NCBI GenBank assembly: GCA_026994225.1 | Contig: JALWRI010000105.1 | Span: 1-46,326 of the forward strand | Reading direction: 5' to 3' | Source of the DNA: Gammaproteobacteria bacterium | Lineage (GTDB): Bacteria; Pseudomonadota; Gammaproteobacteria; GRL18 | DNA: 46,326 nt | In this document: piece by piece, positions 31,413 through 39,685 of the stretch | How the letters are laid out: every line of letters begins with the position of its first letter | Position numbering within the stretch: position 1 is the first letter of the stretch | Translations under genes and position numbers: made by a program | Notes under the pieces: generated by a model | Databases searched by the model: none | What the model was told of the DNA's origin: nothing | What the model saw: the letters and a program-made list of their open reading frames with translations, nothing else

Positions 31413-32744
31413 TTATAGCCCATACGCTTTGCGTAACAGACTAATAGGATGCTCAGGAGTTTTATTATTATCTAAAGCATGTTCAATATGATGTCCTGCC
31501 ATAGCACAATCACTTCCATAATGATCCGCTTTGGCATTCTCAATTTGACGCACTACAGGGCGCACAATCTTCATTGCCACTTTATGAAATTCTTTTTTCA
31601 CGGCATAAGTGCCATCATGCCCTGAACAACGTTCTATTATCTGTACTTTCGTATCAGGAATTAAGGTTAAAATTTCTTTCGTTTTTTGCCCAATATTTTG
31701 TACTCGTTGATGGCAAGCAGCATGATAAGCAATCTTACCTAATGCTGTACTAAAGTTGGTATTTAACTTCCCTTCTTTATGTCGCAACATTAAATATTCA
31801 AACGGATCATAAAAAGCCTGTTGTACTTTTTTCACTTGTGGATCATCGGGAAAAAGTAAGGGTAATTCTTGCTTAAACATCAATACACAAGAGGGTACTA
31901 ATGCAGTTAAATCCCATCCTTCATCCACTAATTGTGCCAATACCGGAATATTCGCATTTTTAGCCTCTTCTACCGCTTCTAAATGCCCTAGTTCTAATTT
32001 TGGCATTCCACAACAGCGTTCTTTTTCGGGTAATCTAATAGCAATCTGATTATGCTCAAAAACAGCAAAAAAATCTTCACCTATATGTGGTTCATTACGG
32101 TTCATATAACAGGTGCTAAATAAAGCAATTTTGCCTGTCGTCTTTCCTGTTGCTTCAGGATTATCAACAGTTTGATGTTTTTTCATCCGCTTACGCAACG
32201 TGTTACTATGAAACTCAGGTAATTTTGCTTGGGCATGTACTGCTAGTGTGGCCTCTAATATTTTCCGACCAGCGGGCATTTTATTAACACTATTTACTAT
32301 CTGAGATACCACTGGAATACCCGCTAAATTTCCTACTGCATCGGTACTGGTAAGAATTTTATCTCGGGTTTTAACTTGTCCTTTTTTATAATTTACTGCT
32401 TTAGCACGTAACATTAAATGCGGAAAATCTAAATTCCATTCATGCGGGGGGACGTACGGACACTTAGTCATATAACATAAATCACATAGATAACAATGAT
32501 CAACGACTTTTTGATAATCTTTTTTAGCTACTCCATCTACTTCCATAGTCGATGATTCATCAACCAAATCAAATAAAGTAGGAAATGCATTACAAAGACT
32601 AACACAACGTCGGCAACCATGACATATATCAAATACTCGTTCTAATTCTTGATACAGGCTATCTTCGTTATAAAACTTTGCATCTTTCCATGCAACAGCA
32701 TGACGAGTAGGGGCTTCGAGGCTTCCTTCACGTACAGAGGACAT
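31413..32744 (-). CDS. Fe-S oxidoreductase, GlpC/heterodisulfide-reductase-like
   Basis: 443 residues. Two ferredoxin-like 4Fe-4S clusters lie near the N-terminus (CHGCRRCVSLCNAFP and CYLCDLCYMTKCP). Two CCG-type domains follow: FSTCYMN with CCGMPKLE, then YHAACHQRV with ERCSGHDG and DCAMAGHH. These bind cubane or noncubane clusters in GlpC, HdrD and LutA relatives. It probably passes electrons between a quinone or soluble donor and the rubrerythrin; the partner is not shown by the sequence. It is the middle gene of the rubrerythrin/oxidoreductase/DUF3501 operon and is separated from rubrerythrin by a strong hairpin. Confidence 0.86.
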   Translation of the reverse strand: MSSVREGSLEAPTRHAVAWKDAKFYNEDSLYQELERVFDICHGCRRCVSLCNAFPTLFDLVDESSTMEVDGVAKKDYQKVVDHCYLCDLCYMTKCPYVPPHEWNLDFPHLMLRAKAVNYKKGQVKTRDKILTSTDAVGNLAGIPVVSQIVNSVNKMPAGRKILEATLAVHAQAKLPEFHSNTLRKRMKKHQTVDNPEATGKTTGKIALFSTCYMNRNEPHIGEDFFAVFEHNQIAIRLPEKERCCGMPKLELGHLEAVEEAKNANIPVLAQLVDEGWDLTALVPSCVLMFKQELPLLFPDDPQVKKVQQAFYDPFEYLMLRHKEGKLNTNFSTALGKIAYHAACHQRVQNIGQKTKEILTLIPDTKVQIIERCSGHDGTYAVKKEFHKVAMKIVRPVVRQIENAKADHYGSDCAMAGHHIEHALDNNKTPEHPISLLRKAYGL

Positions 32745-32774
32745 TGTAATACTCCTAAATTATTGATAACGAGA

Positions 32775-32803
32775 ATCAGAAGTAGTCAAAGACTACTTCT
32801 GAT
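32775..32803 (-). other. Strong intergenic hairpin after rubrerythrin
   Basis: ATCAGAAGTAGTC and GACTACTTCTGAT form a perfect 13-bp stem with a three-base loop, starting eight bases after the rubrerythrin stop. No U-run follows on the - strand, so it looks like an RNA-stabilising or partial-termination element that could raise rubrerythrin above the downstream genes. Confidence 0.6.
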
Positions 32804-32810
32804 ACATGAC

Positions 32811-33230
32811 TTAGGTATCTAAATTATCTAAGGCTTTTTGGAAACGATTAGCATGTGAACGTTCTGCTTTGGCTAACGTTTCAAACCAATCAGCAATTTC
32901 ATCAAATCCTTCTTCACGAGCCGTTTTTGCCATCCCTGGATACATATCAGTATATTCGTGCGTTTCCCCTGCTATTGCTGCTTTTAAATTATCTGCTGTT
33001 CCACCAATAGGTAACCCTGTTGCAGGATCACCAGATGCTTCCAAATATTCTAAATGACCATGCGCATGACCTGTTTCACCTTCTGCAGTAGAACGAAAAA
33101 CAGCGGAAACATCATTATAACCTTCCACATCTGCTTTGGCAGCAAAGTATAAATAACGGCGATTTGCTTGAGATTCTCCAGCAAATGCATCTTTTAAACT
33201 TTGTTCAGTTTTACTGCCTTTTAACTCCAT
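32811..33230 (-). CDS. Rubrerythrin without rubredoxin domain (erythrin type)
   Basis: 139 residues, a four-helix-bundle diiron protein. Ligands match the family: Glu19, Glu52-x2-His55, Glu89-x2-Glu92 and Glu123-x2-His126. The C-terminal rubredoxin domain with CxxC pairs found in classical rubrerythrin is absent, so electrons must come from another protein, perhaps the adjacent Fe-S oxidoreductase. The likely role is peroxide reduction in the cytosol. A strong GGAG stands eight bases before the ATG. Confidence 0.9.
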   Translation of the reverse strand: MELKGSKTEQSLKDAFAGESQANRRYLYFAAKADVEGYNDVSAVFRSTAEGETGHAHGHLEYLEASGDPATGLPIGGTADNLKAAIAGETHEYTDMYPGMAKTAREEGFDEIADWFETLAKAERSHANRFQKALDNLDT

Positions 33231-33266
33231 AATAAACTCCTTTGAATTGCTTGGTTAGGTAGAAAT

Positions 33267-33289
33267 AACACACCTATTATAAGTGTGTT
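33267..33289 (-). promoter_or_regulatory. Rubrerythrin promoter with -10 inside an inverted repeat
   Basis: TATAAT (- strand, 33281-33276) sits between AACACAC (33267-33273) and GTGTGTT (33283-33289), a perfect 7+7 inverted repeat. No good -35 is visible. The layout suits a repressor that covers the -10, or an activator-dependent promoter. The function is inferred. Confidence 0.45.
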
Positions 33290-33395
33290 GTATAGTGTAG
33301 GGGAAAGTATTAGAAAATCCCAATAAATTTTTTCTATCATTATGATTAAAAAAATTTATCTATATTTGTCATACCAGCAAGGATTTACCTACGAT

Positions 33396-34325
33396 ATGCC
33401 ATTATCTACATTATCATCTTATCAGTATTGCCAACAAAAGGCGCAACAACATTATGAAAATTTTCCGGTTGCTTCTTGGTTTTTACCCAAAAAAATACGT
33501 CAAGCTATCAGTGCTATCTATGCGTTTGCTCGCCATGCTGATGATATTGCTGATGACGGATCACTCACCACAAAAGCACGTTATGTACGTCTACGACATT
33601 GGCGAGAATTATTAAATCAAATAGAAAAAAAACAAGTGCTTACTGAAGAATATTGGGCTATTACTGGATTTTCCCGTGCAGATTATGCTATTTTTATCGC
33701 TTTATATGACACCATTCACCGCCATCACCTCCCTATGACCGATTTTTATCTGTTACTCGATGCCTTTACTCAAGATATTGAAAAAAAAACCTATGCAAAT
33801 TTTCCTGAAATAATACAATATTGCCGTCATTCAGCTAATCCTATAGGACATCTTTTATTACGCTTGCACGGTATCAATAATCCTCGTTATTTTGCCTACT
33901 CCGATGCGATATGTAGTGCATTACAATTAATTAATTTTTACCAGGATATTGCACAAGATTACACACAACATCAACGTATCTATTTACCTCAAGATGAAAT
34001 GCAAAAATGGCATATTACTACTGATAATATAGCAAATCTCTCTCTTACCTATGCCATGCAAGGATTTATGCAACAACAATTTCAACGTTGTCAGCGTTTA
34101 TTACAAGCAGGCGCACCACTAGGTATCGTTTTATCTGGACGTTTTGCCCTGGAAATACGCATTATTATTATGGCTGCTGCACGTTTATTATATCATTTAC
34201 AAGAAAATCCTTTATTACTGTTACAAGCTCCCCGTTTAACTCTAAAAGATAAAATATGGGTCATTACTCAAGCACTACAGGCCACCTGGAATAAAAACCG
34301 TTCTCAGAAAAAAATTTCCCTCTAA
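33396..34325 (+). CDS. hpnC: Squalene/phytoene synthase family protein, HpnC-like
   Basis: 309 residues from ATG 33396. The frame is open to ATG 33342, but HpnC proteins begin near the sequence found at 33396, and AAGGA lies 12 bases upstream of it. The all-helical trans-prenyltransferase fold has both aspartate motifs, HADDIADD (Asp49, Asp50, Asp53) and FYQDIAQD (Asp184, Asp188). NFPVASWFLP near the N-terminus is characteristic of HpnC. With HpnD and HpnE, HpnC converts farnesyl diphosphate to squalene via hydroxysqualene for hopanoids. The usual partner genes are not adjacent. It is divergent from rubrerythrin. Confidence 0.82.
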   Translation: MPLSTLSSYQYCQQKAQQHYENFPVASWFLPKKIRQAISAIYAFARHADDIADDGSLTTKARYVRLRHWRELLNQIEKKQVLTEEYWAITGFSRADYAIFIALYDTIHRHHLPMTDFYLLLDAFTQDIEKKTYANFPEIIQYCRHSANPIGHLLLRLHGINNPRYFAYSDAICSALQLINFYQDIAQDYTQHQRIYLPQDEMQKWHITTDNIANLSLTYAMQGFMQQQFQRCQRLLQAGAPLGIVLSGRFALEIRIIIMAAARLLYHLQENPLLLLQAPRLTLKDKIWVITQALQATWNKNRSQKKISL

Positions 34326-34380
34326 GGGCATTATTTACTTGTTCTTGAGTTTCTGCTACAGTGCTTGCAGTAATCATAGG

Positions 34381-34402
34381 TTAAACTTGTTTTTAAGTTT
34401 AA
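34381..34402. other. Inverted repeat between hpnC and a small secreted-protein gene
   Basis: TTAAACTT (34381-34388) and AAGTTTAA (34395-34402) flank GTTTTT. It could be a weak terminator or an operator 65 bases before the next ATG. There is little to decide between them. Confidence 0.25.
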
Positions 34403-34466
34403 TCATTTAAATCTGCCAAAAATAGCCATACATTATTTATCAGCGTATTAATAAAGGAAAGAAATT

Positions 34467-34835
34467 ATGAAAACAACATATTTTGCACTACTTGCAATTA
34501 GTATATTATTTCCCGTAAGCAGTTTTGCCTTTGACTTTTTAGGCTTTGCAAAAAATGAGGCATTAGTATGTTACCACCCCACCGCAAAACCAGAAAAGGC
34601 AGAAGTTAAATATGAAACTGAACCTAAAACCAATGGGGATATTACCACCGCAGTAGTCAAAGTCTATTACAAAGGTTGGATTAAAGATCATTCTATGGAA
34701 GTAAAAATTACTGCCCTGGAAGCAAGTGGAAAAACCTTAATTCAAACTAAAATGCTCGTTGACACCAATACTAAACCAGGTACTTGTAATTATGGTGAAG
34801 GTTATATGTGGTATGAACCTGCTGCAAAAAAATAA
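34467..34835 (+). CDS. Small secreted protein of unknown function
   Basis: 122 residues with a typical signal peptide (cleavage after SSFAF, near residue 22), leaving about 100 residues of charged beta-strand-like sequence with two cysteines (in LVCYHP and GTCNYG) that could pair in the periplasm. AGGA stands before the ATG. It is a single gene closed by a strong hairpin at 34865-34902. No family recognised. Confidence 0.65.
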   Translation: MKTTYFALLAISILFPVSSFAFDFLGFAKNEALVCYHPTAKPEKAEVKYETEPKTNGDITTAVVKVYYKGWIKDHSMEVKITALEASGKTLIQTKMLVDTNTKPGTCNYGEGYMWYEPAAKK

Positions 34836-34864
34836 GCCTTCAACTTCTCCTACCTATTAATATC

Positions 34865-34902
34865 CATTCTCTCCTCTTATCCCTAGTAAAAAGGAGAGAA
34901 TG
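34865..34902. terminator. Shared terminator hairpin between convergent genes
   Basis: CATTCTCTCCT (34865-34875) and AGGAGAGAATG (34892-34902) form a perfect 11-bp stem. Downstream on the + strand is CTATTTTAT, a modest T-run. It lies between the secreted-protein gene (+) and the 90-residue gene (-), so it probably serves both. Confidence 0.7.
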
Positions 34903-34907
34903 CTATT

Positions 34908-35180
34908 TTATCCTGCCGACTTTTGATCTGTTGATACAATAAAATCCATCTCCATCCACACGCTTGCTCCACAGCGTAAGAACTTATTATGATAACGCTT
35001 TGCTTTTTCTAAATTAGTGGTTTTTTTTACTAATACTGTTTTATCATTAAAAAACCGTTCTTTTATTTCTGCAGTATGAAAAGGGGTGACTTTACGAATA
35101 TTTTTTATTACCTTTTGTTCATCAAATCCAGGCATTAAACCACCATCAAATAATATTGAATAATGTATTTGTTCACTCAT
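34908..35180 (-). CDS. Small conserved-looking protein of unknown function
   Basis: 90 residues, no signal peptide or membrane segment. The pattern YSILFDGGLMPGFDEQKVIKN, a central ERFFNDKTVLVKK and a later AKRYHNKFLRCGASVWME recalls a short domain seen in gammaproteobacterial proteins, where a 'G.l.pGf....v..nl..lf' half is followed by a 'r..a..y...l...Ga...v' half. That resemblance is from memory and unnamed. It is a stand-alone gene between a terminator hairpin and the VWA gene. Function unknown. Confidence 0.55.
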   Translation of the reverse strand: MSEQIHYSILFDGGLMPGFDEQKVIKNIRKVTPFHTAEIKERFFNDKTVLVKKTTNLEKAKRYHNKFLRCGASVWMEMDFIVSTDQKSAG

Positions 35181-35306
35181 CCATCTATTCCTCTATATAT
35201 AAGTATTGACAAGGGAGTTATACAGTTAATCAGTTCTTGATTCAACTATCTTACATCAATTATGCACGCTGATAACTATTCCAGCAAATAGATGGATCAT
35301 CAAGGA

Positions 35307-37430
35307 TCAAGAAGTCAATTTGCGGTAAATATCTGATACCTTAAGAGGCAACTTTGCTACATCATCGAGAACAATATAATTCGCTACACCATACATATGT
35401 GGTAAATATTCCTTACCATCAGTATCAATCGTAATACAAAAAGGATGTATACCACTTTGTTTTGCTTCAAATAAAGCTAGACGAGTATCCTCAATCCCCT
35501 GCTCTCCTCGATAATCACGGTAATCATCCGGTTTACCATCTGATAAGGTGATTAAGATACGAGTACGAGCCGCTACCTCATTGAGTAAAAAACTTAAATG
35601 CCGAATAGCAACCCCCATACGGGTATAATCTTGCGGTCGAATACCACTAATACGCGCTTTAACCAGATCATTATAGGGTTCATCAAAACGTTTTACCCGA
35701 TATAATTCACAGCGACTACGGGTCATACCTGAAAAACCATAAATAGCATATTGATCACCTAAGGTTTCTAATGATTCAGATAATAAAACCAACGCTTCTC
35801 GTTCTGCATCATTAATCCAACCTTTAGTTGAACCGCTCATATCTACCATTAGCATCACAGCAATATTACGATCCTCTTTTTGCATTCGAGTAAATAAACA
35901 GTCACTCCCTTCTAATCCTACTTGTTGATCAGCATAGGCTTCTACTACCGCATCAATGTCAATATCTTCACCAAAGGGCTGTTTTTTCAAACGTTTATTT
36001 TCTCCTCGCAGCGCTTCAAATGTCCGCCGTAACGATTTAATTAATCCTTTATGTTGTTGTAAGGCCTTGGTTACAAAATGATCATAACTAGGATGTACAT
36101 CTTTTTCTTTTAATACACACCAATCTTTCCTGTAATGTTGGCGTAAATAATCCCATTCTTTATATAGATAAATTCCTTCATCTTGTAATACCCCCCCCCA
36201 AATATTATGCGAATCTTGTTTGTTAGAACGTGCTTCTAGCGTATAGTCGCCATCCCCTGCTGGTACGAGATAATCATCGGGAATATCACCTAAATCTTGA
36301 ATAATACTTTCTAATGTAGCAAGTGTTTCTTCTGGAGGTGCAACAGGTTCTCCATCTAAATATAAGGTTATTTCTAATTCTCCATCAATATCACTTTTAT
36401 CTATATCAACATGAAATTTTTCTTCTACTACTTGACTCTCAGGTGCTATATTTTTTTCTTTTATCTCATCTAAAATATTTTTTAAATCTATTTTAAAACG
36501 GGCTTTTTCACTCTCTATACGTTCTGACATGGTTTGTATAATTTGATCAAGCTGTAATATGCCCTGATAACAACAACGAGTAGGTGATAATTCATTATAA
36601 TATTGTTTACTTAATAAATAACTATCTTTTACTGTTGCAGTATGTGCACATAATATCTTTGTTTTTTGATACCAAGATTGCTCAAGTTGCTGTGTCAATA
36701 ATGTCCGTAACCGATACATATCTCTATATTGCCCGGGAAAATCCCGTGCAATACAATGATCTAAACGAATGGTTTCAAAAAAATGAAAGGCAGATAAAAA
36801 TAATTCTGGTTTTTCCAGCGTTTCCAAATGCGCTTGTAATATTTCTACAATACGCCAACTTCCATACCAGGTTTGCGCCCACTGATGTACTAATAAGGCT
36901 TTATACAAACGAAAATTATCTTCTTTATTACTAAAATGTGTAATTAATGCAGGTAAATAAATATTTTCTGTGTCCGTATAACTTTCTAATGCAGATTGTA
37001 TTTTTAATTGTCGCCCATTTAAGCCACAAACAAAATGCTCCAAGATACCACTTACATCATCTAAAGCAACCCCTGATTGTTTTTTTGCTTCATTTTTGGC
37101 AAAACTTTCCACTTCTCGTAAAATTTTAATAGCTTCTAAAGCACCCATTTCATCAAAGGCATCCATTGCTTGTAAAATTAGAGCCCGAATGGACTCCTGA
37201 GACATTAAATCAAGTGCCTTTGCCGAGATGGAAACAAATTGATCAGCAAAATCTTCACTGGTTTGGGTTAATACTTCCACCCAGTGTAAAACAAATTCTT
37301 GTTGTACACGATTAAATCGGGTCAACTGTTGTGCTTGCTCAGTAAAACAGCGCATGGAAAATTCAGTATCAATTAAGGCATTTAAGCGTGTTTCCATTTC
37401 CTTAGCATTAAGTGATGGTTGTTTTTTCAT
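35307..37430 (-). CDS. cbbO: VWA-domain protein, CbbO/NorD-like
   Basis: 707 residues from ATG 37430 (AAGG upstream; a GTG at 37439 would add three residues). A long helical N-terminal region (about 1-450) leads to a C-terminal von Willebrand A domain with the MIDAS metal site DMSGST, a TRMG threonine and an LSDGKPDD aspartate. CbbO works with the AAA+ protein CbbQ to remodel inhibited RuBisCO; the related NorD/NorQ pair matures nitric oxide reductase. It follows cbbQ by 26 bases on the same strand. The length (CbbO about 770, NorD about 630) does not settle the choice, and neither RuBisCO nor nor genes are in the window. Confidence 0.78.
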   Translation of the reverse strand: MKKQPSLNAKEMETRLNALIDTEFSMRCFTEQAQQLTRFNRVQQEFVLHWVEVLTQTSEDFADQFVSISAKALDLMSQESIRALILQAMDAFDEMGALEAIKILREVESFAKNEAKKQSGVALDDVSGILEHFVCGLNGRQLKIQSALESYTDTENIYLPALITHFSNKEDNFRLYKALLVHQWAQTWYGSWRIVEILQAHLETLEKPELFLSAFHFFETIRLDHCIARDFPGQYRDMYRLRTLLTQQLEQSWYQKTKILCAHTATVKDSYLLSKQYYNELSPTRCCYQGILQLDQIIQTMSERIESEKARFKIDLKNILDEIKEKNIAPESQVVEEKFHVDIDKSDIDGELEITLYLDGEPVAPPEETLATLESIIQDLGDIPDDYLVPAGDGDYTLEARSNKQDSHNIWGGVLQDEGIYLYKEWDYLRQHYRKDWCVLKEKDVHPSYDHFVTKALQQHKGLIKSLRRTFEALRGENKRLKKQPFGEDIDIDAVVEAYADQQVGLEGSDCLFTRMQKEDRNIAVMLMVDMSGSTKGWINDAEREALVLLSESLETLGDQYAIYGFSGMTRSRCELYRVKRFDEPYNDLVKARISGIRPQDYTRMGVAIRHLSFLLNEVAARTRILITLSDGKPDDYRDYRGEQGIEDTRLALFEAKQSGIHPFCITIDTDGKEYLPHMYGVANYIVLDDVAKLPLKVSDIYRKLTS

Positions 37431-37456
37431 CCTAAGCACCTTAAGTTGATAAGCAT

Positions 37457-38269
37457 TTAAAACAACGAAGCACTTAGTTCATCAATAGCTGCTAACATTT
37501 CATCATCATCCGATAAAGCATGTCCAATCGCTCCTCGTGTTGCTGCAACCGGATTAACCCCTTTTACAATTAACTTTGCTGCATGAACCAATAAACGGGT
37601 ACTTGCTCCTTCGTCTAAACCTGCTCCTTTAAGGTTACGGGTCATATCTGCAAACTTCACTAGCTGCTTTGCAATTTTTACATCAATACCCGTTTCTTTT
37701 TCAATAATTTTGCGTTCTAACTCTGCATTAGGATAATTAAAATTTAATGCGATAAAACGCTGTCGGGTACTTTGTTTTAAATCTTTTAAAACACTTTGAT
37801 AGCCTGGATTATATGACATAGATAAACAAAAACTCTCGGGGGCTTCTAGCAACTCTCCTTTTTTTTCCATCGGTAAATTACGTCTATCATCTCCTAAAGG
37901 ATGAATAACAACGGTAGTATCCTTACGTGCTTCTACAACTTCATCTAAATAACAAATTCCACCAATTCGTACTGCTTTTGCTAAAGGTCCATCCATCCAC
38001 ACGGTTTCACCGTGCATCACCAAATATCGCCCGACTAAATCTGAAGCCGTTAAATCATCATGGCAAGCAACGGTAATCAAAGGTAATTTTAATCGCCATG
38101 CCATATGTTCTATAAAACGGGTTTTACCACATCCAGTAGGGCCTTTTAGTAATATTGGTAATTGATTATGGTAGGCTGCTTCAAATACCTGAATTTCATC
38201 TGCTATAGGTTCATAATAAGGTTCATCAACAATGTAATGTTCTTCTGGTTTTAGTGCATGTGCTTGCAT
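37457..38269 (-). CDS. cbbQ: AAA+ ATPase, CbbQ/NorQ family (MoxR-type)
   Basis: 270 residues, the size of CbbQ. Walker A GPTGCGKT is at 43-50, Walker B at CYLDEV, and an arginine-containing STRQRF motif and a C-terminal CbbQ-type helical domain follow (about 190-270). It forms a ring ATPase that acts through the adjacent VWA protein on a client enzyme, RuBisCO in the CbbQ case. It is the first gene of the two-gene operon and divergent from rsmE. Confidence 0.85.
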   Translation of the reverse strand: MQAHALKPEEHYIVDEPYYEPIADEIQVFEAAYHNQLPILLKGPTGCGKTRFIEHMAWRLKLPLITVACHDDLTASDLVGRYLVMHGETVWMDGPLAKAVRIGGICYLDEVVEARKDTTVVIHPLGDDRRNLPMEKKGELLEAPESFCLSMSYNPGYQSVLKDLKQSTRQRFIALNFNYPNAELERKIIEKETGIDVKIAKQLVKFADMTRNLKGAGLDEGASTRLLVHAAKLIVKGVNPVAATRGAIGHALSDDDEMLAAIDELSASLF

Positions 38270-38419
38270 AAAGTATCTCTTTAAACTACGAGGTAATCTC
38301 TATTTATTTGCGTGAGTTTTTAATAGATATTAAAAAAAATATTGATTTAAAAGTGAAATGTAGTTTATCCTACCTTAATTCAAGTTTAAACTATTTTTTT
38401 GCTCACTTGACTCGCCCCC

Positions 38420-38446
38420 AAAGATGCGAGATTATACAACATCTTT
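38420..38446 (+). other. Inverted repeat just upstream of rsmE
   Basis: AAAGATG (38420-38426) and CATCTTT (38440-38446) can pair across 13 bases, immediately before the chosen rsmE start at 38457. It could be a leader hairpin or an operator; function unknown. Confidence 0.3.
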
Positions 38447-38456
38447 GTTCAAAGAT

Positions 38457-39194
38457 ATGCCAACTACACGTATTTATTACCCTGAAGCACTTACTACTGC
38501 TCAAAAGTTAACCTTATCCGGGGAAATTGCTCACTATCTACTGACTGTTTTACGTCTAAAAAAAGGGGCTGAAATAATATTATTTTACCAAAATACGGAA
38601 TATCATAGTCGTATTATTAATAAAACATCCAGGAAATCCTTAACTATACAAGTTATAACATGCCAACAGAAAAATAGAGAATCCCCCTTACATCTCCATT
38701 TATACCAAGCTATTTCTCGCACTGATAGAATGGATTTAAGTATTCAAAAGGCTGTTGAGCTTGGAGTTAGCGCTATTACTCCAATAATCAGCGAATACAG
38801 TTTTGTACCCAATGATAAAAAACGTTTGGAAAAACGTTTTCAACATTGGCAAAAAATTATTCAAAGTGCTTGTGAACAATCAGGAAGAAATACCTTACCA
38901 TTATTAGAAAAAAACCTCTTATTCAACACCATTCCTAAACAAGATACTCTTGCACTTTTTTTTCACCCTGGCAAGGCTAACACCTTACAACAAATATATC
39001 AAAACTATCCTTCCCTACAGACCTTATCTCTCTATATTGGTGCAGAAGGCGGATTATCTGCAACAGAAATTGAACAACTACAGACCAAAAATTTTACCGC
39101 TATCTCTTTAGGTTCTCGAATATTACGTACTGAAACTGCAACAATTAGTGCTATTACTGCTGCTCAACTCTATTGGGGTGATTTAAATTCCTAA
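38457..39194 (+). CDS. rsmE: 16S rRNA (uracil-1498-N3)-methyltransferase
   Basis: 245 residues from ATG 38457, near the usual 243. The frame opens 11 codons earlier, but RsmE proteins begin close to the RIYYPE motif, so the later start is preferred. A PUA-like N-terminal domain and a SPOUT methyltransferase domain are seen, with the knot motifs IGAEGGLS and LGSRILRTETA that hold S-adenosylmethionine. It methylates U1498 of 16S rRNA. Its last 12 bases overlap the end of chpC on the other strand. Confidence 0.92.
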   Translation: MPTTRIYYPEALTTAQKLTLSGEIAHYLLTVLRLKKGAEIILFYQNTEYHSRIINKTSRKSLTIQVITCQQKNRESPLHLHLYQAISRTDRMDLSIQKAVELGVSAITPIISEYSFVPNDKKRLEKRFQHWQKIIQSACEQSGRNTLPLLEKNLLFNTIPKQDTLALFFHPGKANTLQQIYQNYPSLQTLSLYIGAEGGLSATEIEQLQTKNFTAISLGSRILRTETATISAITAAQLYWGDLNS

Positions 39195-39665
39195 TAGCGT
39201 TTTAATACGTTTTTCTAACTGGTAAATATTTGGTACTAAAACTTCGTTCGTCTCTAATTTAATCATATTTCCTTGTTCAGCATCAACGGCTTTATTACTT
39301 ACATCCACTTTATTTATATCTACCGATATAAGACTGGGTATAGTCTGTAAACCAATACCTATAAAAGGCAATTTTTTAGAACCTGTCAAGGTATTCAACA
39401 CTGCAATACGTTTAAATGTATCCGGCTTTGGACTGACTGGTTGTAAATATTGTTCCCAAACAACCAATGGTACAAATAATCCTCGCCAGTTCATCATTCC
39501 TGCTAACCATGCAGGAGCTTGTTCAGAAACTGGCTTGATAGTATTAATGACAGCCACTTCTGAAATAGCCGCATTAGGTAATAATAACATAGCCCCCTCT
39601 ATAGTCATTAATAGGCAACGTACCCTATCATGTAAGTTATCCGTCAACTCTACCTTTTTTTGCAT
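39183..39665 (-). CDS. chpC: CheW-like adaptor of the Chp chemosensory system (ChpC-like)
   Basis: 160 residues, a CheW-fold scaffold protein (RVRCLLMTIEGAMLLLPNAAISEV...WLAGMMNWRGLFVPLV). In Pseudomonas the order chpA-chpB-chpC is the same, and ChpC is a second CheW linking receptor input to the ChpA kinase that controls type IV pilus motility and cAMP. It follows chpB by 20 bases. Confidence 0.82.
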   Translation of the reverse strand: MQKKVELTDNLHDRVRCLLMTIEGAMLLLPNAAISEVAVINTIKPVSEQAPAWLAGMMNWRGLFVPLVVWEQYLQPVSPKPDTFKRIAVLNTLTGSKKLPFIGIGLQTIPSLISVDINKVDVSNKAVDAEQGNMIKLETNEVLVPNIYQLEKRIKTLLGI

Positions 39666-39685
39666 TCTTGCCGACCTCTTATTAA

